This document shows positions 7,296 through 14,441 of a DNA stretch of 33,299 nucleotides, one piece after another; positions within the stretch are counted from its first letter, which is position 1, and every line of letters starts with the position of its first letter. Both the position numbers and the translations under genes were made by a program. The notes below the pieces were generated by a model. It made no database searches, had not been told where the DNA came from, and was given only the letters and a program-made list of their open reading frames with translations. Source of the DNA: a virus. The stretch is from IMG/VR virus record IMGVR_UViG_3300031539_000168, positions 1 through 33,299 of that record, one strand, 5' to 3'.

Positions 7296-8483
7296 ATGCA
7301 GACTGGATCAATTGTTGATTTCTATGACGACCCTACGGGTATCGTCCTCAAAGAGAAACTAGCCCAGGCTAAGGTCCCGGAATTTATCCGGCGATCTGAG
7401 TTCCTGAATCAGGAAAAACGCGCAAGTCTTCCAGATGAGGCGTTTGCTTTGATCCTTGTGGATCGCGGACACAAGTTCCGAAAGTACGCCTGCGTTGATA
7501 AGGGCAACACAGCCCTCAACGTCATCTACTTCATGGAGAATCAGGACAAGCTGTCTCCAGAAGCGACAAAGGTGGCCGCGGCTAACCTGTTGGGTGCATG
7601 TCAGCAATTCAAACTCGCAGCACCATTGGCTTTGCGTAAGCTGGCGAACAAGAAAACCCTCCCACGTATGAAGGGTAAGAGTAAGGCTGCTGACCTCACC
7701 GGTACTGAGGTGATGCCTACTCAGAGCGATCCTGCTGCTGGAGATGCAGATATGCAGAAGTCTGCGTCGGCGAACTACGTCGATGTGACTGGTTTCAAAC
7801 CTGCGCCCCAGGTGCAGCATCGATCATACAGTAACTACTGTCTTACTAAAGAAGGACAGGGACGCTTTCCGATTGATAGCTACGGTCAAGTTCTAGAGGC
7901 TAACAAGTGGTTCCAAGATCACGGTGACAGCCTACACCCAGCAGACCGTCGCGAGTATTGTACCAAGCTCGCGTCTCGTGCGAACGAGATCGGTGTGAAG
8001 GTCACTGATCGGATTCGTAAATACGCAGGAGCAGGCTTCGCACCAGATGGTGAACTGCAGATGGCCGTGTCCACACGCATGCAGTTCTTCTCCAGCGGTG
8101 ATCCAGAGCGGGGCATGTTGGAGGGTATGATGGATAAGCATGCGAGTGCGAATCCAGATGTCTTTTGTGAGGCGCTTCGTCAATTCGATGAGTTGACTGG
8201 GTTGGATCAACACTGGGACCACCACGTTATGGATCCCTGGTATACCACCTATGGTATCAACAAGACGGCTGAAGAGGGTGAGTGGGTCTGGCAACAAGGC
8301 GTAGACCGTGTCACTGGAGAGCAGCTCGCCAAAGGCTGTCAAAATAACGTTGGTTTGATTACCCGTAAGTTCGGGGAAGAGCTCGCGTTGGAATTGTGCA
8401 AGGACCCTAAGAAGATTTTTGAGTCCTTGCCACTCGACTCGAAGCGTATCCTGTCGCGTATTGCGACCGACCCACAATTCTAA
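7296..8483 (+). CDS. Putative virion structural protein
   Basis: 395 aa, first gene of the rightward module. I do not recognise a named domain. The N-terminal 110 residues contain a compact segment (FALILVDRGHKFRKYACVDKGNTALNVIYFM), followed by a linker rich in Lys/Ala/Ser and a C-terminal globular region (WDHHVMDPWYTTYGINKTAEEGEW). KSAS and KHAS occur, members of the K-x-A-S motif that recurs in the virion genes here. ATG 7296 is preferred to an in-frame GTG at 7275 because TTGGAG lies 5 nt upstream and the GTG would overlap the predicted transcript start. Position ahead of the head genes suggests a capsid or internal protein, as inference only. Confidence 0.65.
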   Translation: MQTGSIVDFYDDPTGIVLKEKLAQAKVPEFIRRSEFLNQEKRASLPDEAFALILVDRGHKFRKYACVDKGNTALNVIYFMENQDKLSPEATKVAAANLLGACQQFKLAAPLALRKLANKKTLPRMKGKSKAADLTGTEVMPTQSDPAAGDADMQKSASANYVDVTGFKPAPQVQHRSYSNYCLTKEGQGRFPIDSYGQVLEANKWFQDHGDSLHPADRREYCTKLASRANEIGVKVTDRIRKYAGAGFAPDGELQMAVSTRMQFFSSGDPERGMLEGMMDKHASANPDVFCEALRQFDELTGLDQHWDHHVMDPWYTTYGINKTAEEGEWVWQQGVDRVTGEQLAKGCQNNVGLITRKFGEELALELCKDPKKIFESLPLDSKRILSRIATDPQF

Positions 8484-8495
8484 GGAGACAAATTC

Positions 8496-9239
8496 ATGAG
8501 TAAGTCATTCGGTGAACAGAGAGCACGTAAAGACCACCTTCTTCGTAGCGGTGGTCTTGGTGGGGAAATTGCTGACCTCCGCGCAGATGTCGAGGAGGGC
8601 ATGGATAATAATGAGGCCCGTGCGGGATTCCCTGAGCTCGACTGGATTGACGGTACTCCCCCAGCAGCAGCAGGCGGTACGGTTGTTTTGAAGGGGCGAA
8701 ACCTACTACAGGGTCAGACGTTTGATTCGTTGACCCTTGGTGCAGGCACCTCTGAACTCATCTTCACAGCGGTAAAGCCTGGTGACTCAGGCTTTAAGGT
8801 TTTGCTGACTGACACAGGTTCCATCTCAGCAGCATTCGCCAACGGTCTACTGACTGTAGGCCATGACGCAGGTGTCAGCACTGCTGATGCAGTCGCAACC
8901 GCTATCAATGTGGCGGCCACCAACGTTGGGCAGATTCGATGTGTCAGTGGTGGGGTGGGTACTGCCATCGTTCCTTCGACCGATTCAGTTGACGGTGACG
9001 CACTGGTTGGTGGTGTTGGTGACCACGCTGGAAACAAGGTTGAGGTGTCTGGTGTTGAGGCACTGCCTTTGCATGCGACAGGTACCTCTCCTGCGGCAAC
9101 TTGGGCAGACGATGCTATCTCTGTTGTTGTTCCTGATTTGACTGCTGAAGGAGATGCTCGTGCTGCGTCGGACATCGTGGCGACACGAATCCAGTCCAAC
9201 GGTGTGCAGTCTGCTCCAATCAGCAGCGTCCTTGGCTAA
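8496..9239 (+). CDS. Putative virion protein, beta-rich
   Basis: 247 aa, unrecognised. A charged N-terminal segment (GEQRARKDHLLRSGGLGGEIADLRADVEEGM) is followed by about 190 residues low in charge and rich in Ala, Gly, Val, Thr and Ser with regular strand/turn spacing (TVVLKGRNLLQGQTFDSLTLG, SELIFTAVKPGDSGFKVLL). That composition is usual for capsid decoration, head-fibre or tail-tube-like proteins. AAGGAG lies 9 nt before the ATG. It is the only gene of the block with such a beta-sandwich-like profile, and a highly exposed decoration protein is a plausible guess. Confidence 0.6.
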   Translation: MSKSFGEQRARKDHLLRSGGLGGEIADLRADVEEGMDNNEARAGFPELDWIDGTPPAAAGGTVVLKGRNLLQGQTFDSLTLGAGTSELIFTAVKPGDSGFKVLLTDTGSISAAFANGLLTVGHDAGVSTADAVATAINVAATNVGQIRCVSGGVGTAIVPSTDSVDGDALVGGVGDHAGNKVEVSGVEALPLHATGTSPAATWADDAISVVVPDLTAEGDARAASDIVATRIQSNGVQSAPISSVLG

Positions 9240-9246
9240 GCCATAA

Positions 9247-10119
9247 ATGGCTACGCCTGAAGAAAAGTTCCTGGCCCACCTTCAAGGGTCGGGCCAGGAA
9301 CCGGCAGTCCAGGATTCGGATAACCCTGATGACGAGTCCCACTTAGAAACAGGTGGGACTGATCGGGTTTTGCCTGAGGTGGAACAAGAAGAACAGGCTT
9401 TAGAGGCACGTCCTGGTCCGGAACAGGACCGCCCGTTTGCCCCCATTAGTAGCCGTAATCTGTTCGTACACCACGACACTCATCCAGTAGTGTTCGACTT
9501 GAAGATGCTCGACAAGTACCAGACTGACTGGTTCGAGTGGGAGCCGGATACGATGTGGCGGGAGATTTTGGAGGACTTTCATGTACCCTCTATATCTGAC
9601 CATGCCAAGGCCAAGATACAGGCCGTCCGAACCCTCCACATCAATGACTGGTTTTGGACCAAGTGGGAGGTGTTTTGTTGGCTGACGCAGGCCTTAAACA
9701 ACAACATCCCTGACTGGCAGGTGATTCAGAAACCTTCAGTCGCTCAGATGATGAACGCTGTAGAAATCACCAGTATGGTACGTAATGATGTGGAGTTTGG
9801 GTTGGAGGTACAAGGTTTCATGGCTGCAGCGGCAGCAGATGAGGGCGTTACCTTCGTGCCTAAGCCGATTCAGTTTTGTCAGGATGAGTTGGAGCACCTT
9901 ATGTTGGATAGGAAGATCGACATAGGTGCGTTAAACAAACAGATCCAAGAGAAGTACGAGCATGTTATCCGTCTACCTGATTCAGCCTGGACAGAACCTG
10001 GGCGGGAGATCTTGGGGGAGAATGTTGTCGACGTACAGGTAGCCAAATTAAAGGTTGCGTGGGATTATCTGTCTTTGAGGCGTCGCCAGCTCAACGAACA
10101 GCTCCACATACTGCAATGA
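9247..10119 (+). CDS. Hypothetical protein, probable virion or assembly role
   Basis: 290 aa, unrecognised. Residues 1-65 are acidic and disordered (DSDNPDDESHLETGG, EVEQEEQALEARPGPEQD). Residues 70-290 look globular and are unusually rich in Trp and Phe (DWFEWEPDTMW, NDWFWTKWEVFCWL), ending in a basic helix (KVAWDYLSLRRRQLNEQL). No strong Shine-Dalgarno precedes the ATG, which lies 8 nt after the previous stop, so translation is probably coupled. It overlaps the next gene through ATGA. Position next to the portal suggests a head-associated role. Confidence 0.6.
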   Translation: MATPEEKFLAHLQGSGQEPAVQDSDNPDDESHLETGGTDRVLPEVEQEEQALEARPGPEQDRPFAPISSRNLFVHHDTHPVVFDLKMLDKYQTDWFEWEPDTMWREILEDFHVPSISDHAKAKIQAVRTLHINDWFWTKWEVFCWLTQALNNNIPDWQVIQKPSVAQMMNAVEITSMVRNDVEFGLEVQGFMAAAAADEGVTFVPKPIQFCQDELEHLMLDRKIDIGALNKQIQEKYEHVIRLPDSAWTEPGREILGENVVDVQVAKLKVAWDYLSLRRRQLNEQLHILQ

Positions 10120-10922
10120 ACCACATTACACCCGCACACTTGGTCGGCTTCACCGCCGAACTCCGTAAGGAGGCAGACGCAGGGAAACTCAATCTCTTGC
10201 GTCGTGTTGGTACGTTTGGGGCCAAGCATTTGGGGGGTAGGTATGGTCGGCAGCTTGGCGTAGGAGCCCTTGCGGGTGGTGCTACTGGGGCGGGTTTGGA
10301 TGATGACAATAGGGTACGTGGTGCTATCCGCGGAGCTGTGGCCGGGGCAGGGTTAGCTAGTGGCCGCATACTTGCTACGGGAGCTGGTCGTGCTGCGGCG
10401 GCAAAGGGTTTAACGCGAATGGGCAAACGTCTACAATACCAAACCACTGGTACCGGTTTGGGTATGGGCCCTACAGCTAAACTTCGAGAAGCCCAGAGTT
10501 TGGGGTTGTTGAAGGCTCCTGGTGCTGGAGCGTCCAAGTCTGCACTTAAAAAGTACGACGCACACGTTGAGGGGTTTAGGAAGGGCTACGACAACCTGCC
10601 TGGGATTGTTCGTGGGGCTGTTACGCGCCCAGGGGACTTAGCCCGATCTGCGTGGCGTAGATCGGATATGTTAGGTAAAGGGTTTGCCGGTTTAGGTGCT
10701 GTTGAAGCTGGCCGTGCGGCTATGACTCCTAGTGAGGAGGGTGGTCCTGGTCGTGCTGAGAGATCTCTGAAGGCTCTCGGTTCTGCAGCGGGATGGATGG
10801 TGGCACCTACGGGACTTGTTGCCGGCACCCTTACAGGCATGGGTGGGGAGAAGGCGGGAAGGTTGTTGGGTAGGGGTGTTGACAAAACAGTAGGCGCTGT
10901 TCGTTCTGTAGGGGGTGCTTGA
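10116..10922 (+). CDS. Glycine-zipper-rich protein, possible internal or ejection protein
   Basis: 268 aa. After a short N-terminal helix (LVGFTAELRKEADAGKL), the protein carries Gly/Ala zipper stretches (GVGALAGGATGAGL, GAIRGAVAGAGLASG) that could insert in or pack against membranes, then basic segments (KGLTRMGKRLQ) and another hydrophobic Gly stretch near the C-terminus (GLVAGTLTGMGGEKAGRLLG). ATG 10116 forms an ATGA overlap with the preceding gene; an in-frame upstream ATG at 10059 lies inside that gene and lacks support. The profile suits a DNA-injection or internal head protein next to the portal. Function is inferred from composition only. Confidence 0.6.
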   Translation: MNHITPAHLVGFTAELRKEADAGKLNLLRRVGTFGAKHLGGRYGRQLGVGALAGGATGAGLDDDNRVRGAIRGAVAGAGLASGRILATGAGRAAAAKGLTRMGKRLQYQTTGTGLGMGPTAKLREAQSLGLLKAPGAGASKSALKKYDAHVEGFRKGYDNLPGIVRGAVTRPGDLARSAWRRSDMLGKGFAGLGAVEAGRAAMTPSEEGGPGRAERSLKALGSAAGWMVAPTGLVAGTLTGMGGEKAGRLLGRGVDKTVGAVRSVGGA

Positions 10923-12967
10923 TGTCTGGTGGGTTCTCAGGAGCAGCGTCATCCTCTGCAATGCGTTTTTCTGGTCGCGGCGGTAGCGGCGGTAGCGGTG
11001 CTGATCAAGGAATGCAATATCCGAGTCCATTCTTTGACATCGGACACACGTACCTCCCTGCCACAGTCAAGCAGATGTTTCGGTGGTGCAGGTATTACTA
11101 CCTGGTCAATCCACTGATTAATGCTGTCGTGTCTAAGATGTCTGAGTACCCAATCACGGACATCATCTTCGACACTGAACGTGAAGAGTTGCGGGACAAG
11201 TGGCAGGGATTCCTTATGGAACACTTGCGCTATCGATCATTCCAGGTCGAAGTAGGGTTGGACTACTACACCTATGGGAATGCTTTGGTTTCGATACACT
11301 TCCCATTCGTGAAGTACCTGTACTGTCACGCTTGTAATCATGAGGAAGCTGCGGGAGAGGCACAGTATAGGTTTCAGAACTACCAATTCACCTGGATCTG
11401 TCCCAAGTGTGATAGCCACGGTTTTGCTGGCGTACGCGACCACTACATTCGTTCCGCCAAAGGCATACGGCTACTCCGTTGGAACCCCGAGGACATCGAC
11501 ATTCGATACAATGAATCGAATGGAGAGTACGAGTACTACTACTCGATCCCAGTCCAACTACGTAACGATATTATGATCGGGAAAAAGTCCACGATCGAAT
11601 CTGTACCGCAACTCTTCATCGACGCTTTACGTTTGAAGAAGTCAGTAGTGTTTTCACGCGACAACATATACCACTTCAAACGCCCAACGTTGGCCGGAAA
11701 AGATCGTGGGTGGGGTACTCCTATGATCCTACCTGTGTTGAAGGACACGTTTTATCTACAGATCTTACGCAAAGCCCAGGAGGCTATCGCGCTCGAGCAC
11801 ATCGTACCGTTGCGCGTATTATTCCCACAGGCAGGCAGTGCCACGTCTGACCCATACACCACAGTTAACCTTAAGGACTGGAGGGACCAGATTGGGAACG
11901 AGATCAGACGTTGGAGAACCGACAATAACTACATCCCCATCCTCCCCCTCCCTATCGGACATCAGACTATCGGCGGAGATGGACGAGCACTACTCCTCTC
12001 GCAAGAGATTCGCGTATGGTCCGAACATATCGTCGCTGGTATGGGGATACCTGTCGAGCTCATATTTGGCGGCCTGTCGTACTCAGGATCGAACGTCTCC
12101 CTTCGTATGCTCGAGAACAGCTTCTTACGCTACCTCTCCGACCATCTTGCGCTCCTTAGATGGGTGATCAAGAGCGTCGCATCGTACCTGGGCTGGGCGC
12201 CGGTTAAAGCTCGATTCAAGCCGTTCAAGATGGCAGACGACTTGCAGCGTAAGGCGTACCTATTCCAGCTCAATCAAGCAGGTAAACTCTCTGATGAGTC
12301 TCTCTTGGCAGACGCGGATTACGATGCTCGTAAGGAAGACAAGTTGATGGAGCACGAAGCGGCCCGTCGCAACGCTTCACAAGAGAAGAATGCACTCCTG
12401 CAAGCCGAGACGCAAGGCAAGGCGGGTATGATCCAGCAGAAGTGGCAGAACAAAGCTGCTCGTGAACAGATGCAGGATCAGATGGCCATGCAAAGTGAGA
12501 TGGCTAAAGAACAAGCGGCTGTTGGTGCCGTTGCGCAAGACCATATGCTGGCCAGTCAGACGGCGGCTCAGTCGGGACAACCACCACCACAGCGCCCTCC
12601 TGAATTGGAACCTACCCCAAGGCAGCCTCAGATGCTGGAACCTCCGAAGGAGGTACAGTCTCCACTGTCTGCACAGACGATCCAAAGACATCCTGCCGGC
12701 ACATCAAACTCACAGATTGCTGGTGGTATGAACGTGGATTTGATTGTTGCAGCACGTAGGCTTGCTGATCGAATCATGAGTCAGCCAACACAAACACGCC
12801 CACAGATACTGGCTCGGCTCAAAGAGGTTAACCCACCTATGCACGACGCAGTGTTAGGGCTAATGATGAGTGGGGGCAATGGCCCCACTCAAGCTGCAGG
12901 GGCAGCCGCACGACCACTGCCTGAGCAGAAGCCGCCACGGCGTGGCCCTGAAGCAGCACTCGTCTAA
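10922..12967 (+). CDS. Portal protein with zinc-ribbon insertion
   Basis: 681 aa. Forms the dodecameric ring at the head vertex through which DNA is packaged and ejected. A Gly/Ser-rich N-terminus leads into a portal-type core: VNPLINAVVSKMSEYPI, YDYTYGNALVSIHFPF-like clip/wing segments, RWNPEDIDIRYNE, IYHFKRPTLAGKDRGWG and IPVELIFGGLSYSGSNVSLRM, the last typical of myovirus portals. The C-terminal 200 residues are Gln/Ala/Pro-rich. C135-x2-C138 and C160-x2-C163 form a rubredoxin-like zinc ribbon inside the core, which is unusual. ATG 10922 overlaps the preceding TGA as TGATG and follows AGGGGG. It ends against a convergent gene. Confidence 0.85.
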   Translation: MSGGFSGAASSSAMRFSGRGGSGGSGADQGMQYPSPFFDIGHTYLPATVKQMFRWCRYYYLVNPLINAVVSKMSEYPITDIIFDTEREELRDKWQGFLMEHLRYRSFQVEVGLDYYTYGNALVSIHFPFVKYLYCHACNHEEAAGEAQYRFQNYQFTWICPKCDSHGFAGVRDHYIRSAKGIRLLRWNPEDIDIRYNESNGEYEYYYSIPVQLRNDIMIGKKSTIESVPQLFIDALRLKKSVVFSRDNIYHFKRPTLAGKDRGWGTPMILPVLKDTFYLQILRKAQEAIALEHIVPLRVLFPQAGSATSDPYTTVNLKDWRDQIGNEIRRWRTDNNYIPILPLPIGHQTIGGDGRALLLSQEIRVWSEHIVAGMGIPVELIFGGLSYSGSNVSLRMLENSFLRYLSDHLALLRWVIKSVASYLGWAPVKARFKPFKMADDLQRKAYLFQLNQAGKLSDESLLADADYDARKEDKLMEHEAARRNASQEKNALLQAETQGKAGMIQQKWQNKAAREQMQDQMAMQSEMAKEQAAVGAVAQDHMLASQTAAQSGQPPPQRPPELEPTPRQPQMLEPPKEVQSPLSAQTIQRHPAGTSNSQIAGGMNVDLIVAARRLADRIMSQPTQTRPQILARLKEVNPPMHDAVLGLMMSGGNGPTQAAGAAARPLPEQKPPRRGPEAALV

Positions 12968-13404
12968 CAGCCTTCGTTCAAACGTTTCCGCTCGTTCTCC
13001 AACTGCCTTTCAAGTGCGTCGTCGACGCGCTGGTCAACCGCCAACCTATACCTGGTCCAAGTCTCGTTGTGATATTTCAAAGCCAACGCCTCCGCAGTAC
13101 GGAGGACAGCGGCCATGGACTCCACATCGAGGTTCAATGGACCGTCTAGATCTTTCTTGCGGAAAGTATCCAACAGCCGACTAGCCTCTTCTTTAGGGAC
13201 GTAATAGATCAAGCTCTTGGTTGACTGATCTTTTATGTACCCATCTGGGTTTACCCAGGTGTGCTTTTGGCTCAAGGTATTCCAAAGGAAGATGTTCTCC
13301 CATCGGTTGAGGACCTTGAGTCCGTAGATGTCTAGGTCTTTCCTCGTCTGGATTTTAGGCACCCCCGGATCGACAGTAAAACATGATCCGTATCTCGTGT
13401 GCAT
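12964..13404 (-). CDS. Hypothetical protein, minus-strand island
   Basis: 146 aa, unrecognised. It is mixed alpha/beta with aromatic-rich segments (LNRWENIFLWNTLSQKHTWVNPDGYI) and a C-terminal charged helix (DDALERQLENERKRLNEGC). AAGGA precedes ATG 13404 at good spacing. It is last in a four-gene minus-strand island, and its TAG overlaps the portal TAA on the opposite strand (12964-12967). As an oppositely oriented insert within the virion module it may be expressed earlier than its neighbours. Confidence 0.65.
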   Translation of the reverse strand: MHTRYGSCFTVDPGVPKIQTRKDLDIYGLKVLNRWENIFLWNTLSQKHTWVNPDGYIKDQSTKSLIYYVPKEEASRLLDTFRKKDLDGPLNLDVESMAAVLRTAEALALKYHNETWTRYRLAVDQRVDDALERQLENERKRLNEGC

Positions 13405-13416
13405 TTTTGATTCCTT

Positions 13417-13902
13417 TCATAAGACGCCTTTGTAAACCAAAGCGTCTCCCTCATCCGCATCTCCACCCCCAAAGATTGAAGTGATACATGCGGAACATAA
13501 GATCGCTCGTTTAGGTATCTGGTCATCCACTTCAAACTCTCCGTGCGCCCCAGCCCCACCAACGGAGATACGGAACGCCCACGGAGTCATACTGAAATCG
13601 TGATCACAGATATGACACTCCCACTGGTCGGGAGTGTGTTTCCAGTTGCTAAGGCCCGCTTGATCTGCCATTTGATAGTAGCAGTCAAAGTGGAACATTT
13701 TAACAATAGTGTGTCTGGGTTGCTTCTTGGGAGGCATACGCCAGTCAGCATAGAACCCACTAAATACTGGGTCTTTTTTGTGTGACAATACTCGGCCGGA
13801 CTCTAGGAGGATTAACTCATCCTCCCCAAAGTCTCTCTGGCAAAGTGGGCACGGATCTGTGGGTTTGACTGTTGGCCGGTTGATCCAAGCATATATGCTC
13901 AT
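13417..13902 (-). CDS. RING/treble-clef-like zinc protein
   Basis: 161 aa. Four ligand pairs are visible: C18-x2-C21, H71-x2-C74, C96-x2-C99 and C136-x2-C139, with a spacing that could hold two zinc ions in a RING-like or double treble-clef arrangement. Between them lie DPVFSGFYADWRMPPKK and an aromatic/Gly segment (WAFRISVGGAGAHGEFEV). No catalytic motif is visible, so a protein- or nucleic-acid-binding adaptor is most likely. ATG 13902 overlaps the upstream peptide's TGA as TGATG and follows TAGG. It is third in the minus-strand island. Confidence 0.7.
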   Translation of the reverse strand: MSIYAWINRPTVKPTDPCPLCQRDFGEDELILLESGRVLSHKKDPVFSGFYADWRMPPKKQPRHTIVKMFHFDCYYQMADQAGLSNWKHTPDQWECHICDHDFSMTPWAFRISVGGAGAHGEFEVDDQIPKRAILCSACITSIFGGGDADEGDALVYKGVL

Positions 13903-13979
13903 CAGAACCTACTGAGGAAGGAACCCATCTCCATTAGAAATGTGGAGATAAATGCCATTAGGAGAATTTCCCAAATCAT
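13902..13979 (-). CDS. 25-aa hydrophobic membrane peptide, translationally coupled
   Basis: A 25-residue ORF beginning MIWEILLMAFISTFLMEMG and ending FLSRF: one hydrophobic span followed by a basic C-terminus. It is joined to its neighbours by an ATGA overlap with the acidic 52-aa gene upstream (13976-13979) and a TGATG overlap with the zinc protein downstream (13900-13904). This exact fit, with no other gene in the gap, is the main evidence that it is translated. It could be a small membrane effector or only a coupling element. Confidence 0.5.
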   Translation of the reverse strand: MIWEILLMAFISTFLMEMGSFLSRF

Positions 13980-14134
13980 GACGAAGAATCTTCATCACTT
14001 TCGTCCTCGTCCTCAGTGTCTCCACTGATCTCGTCATCAATTTCATCAGAGAAGTCACCCAGACTACTGTCGTCCTCTGGATCAGCCATGAGTAGGTATT
14101 TGTTTGTATTTGAGTGTTCGTATGTTGTGTGCAT
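13976..14134 (-). CDS. Small acidic protein (52 aa)
   Basis: 52 residues. The first 18 are neutral (MHTTYEHSNTNKYLLM) and the remaining 34 are almost all Asp, Glu and Ser (DEIDDEISGDTEDEDESDED). TAGGAGAACAG lies directly before ATG 14134, one of the best ribosome sites in the window. It is the first gene of the minus-strand island. Very acidic small phage proteins are often DNA mimics or inhibitors of host nucleic-acid-binding proteins; that is inference, as no specific family is recognised. Confidence 0.65.
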   Translation of the reverse strand: MHTTYEHSNTNKYLLMADPEDDSSLGDFSDEIDDEISGDTEDEDESDEDSSS

Positions 14135-14285
14135 CTGTTCTCCTATGGTTGTTGTTTTGGACCGAATGACGGTTCCTTCTCCGGTACAATACTTATAACT
14201 CCAGCACCTCCTTTATTTCGGGTTTGCTAGGTTACCGAAGTGGGTGCTACTTTGATGTGTACGCACAACCACATAGGAGACACCC

Positions 14286-14441
14286 ATGGCACGACTTGAC
14301 CCAGAAGAGGGCCTCAGAGCTCTCAAAGATCGGGGAGAGACCAGCGCTATAGAAAGGTGGGAAGTAACCCACCCTACTACAAGCAAGATCAAAAATAAGA
14401 TTACCCGGACCCTACCTGGAGACATGCTATGGCTAGATTAG
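14286..14441 (+). CDS. 51-aa leader ORF duplicating the RNA polymerase N-terminus
   Basis: Encodes 51 aa. Residues 1-16 (MARLDPEEGLRALKDR) match the first 16 of the RNA polymerase that starts 143 bp downstream (MARLDPEEGFEVLKDR), with many synonymous differences. The rest (WEVTHPTTSKIKNKI, ending MLWLD) shows no resemblance to it. TAGGAGACACCC precedes the ATG, and the duplication includes the ribosome site. Its TAG ends 13 nt inside the polymerase gene in another frame, so translation is probably coupled. It could be a regulatory leader, a decoy peptide, or the remnant of an older 5' end. Confidence 0.55.
   Translation: MARLDPEEGLRALKDRGETSAIERWEVTHPTTSKIKNKITRTLPGDMLWLD

Noticed and set aside
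14157-14199. TTGGAC with TACAAT or TATAAC as a promoter for the polymerase gene
   Set aside because: Spacing is 22 bp or more, and no acceptable -35 lies 16-18 bp from either -10; a different promoter type is possible but cannot be shown.
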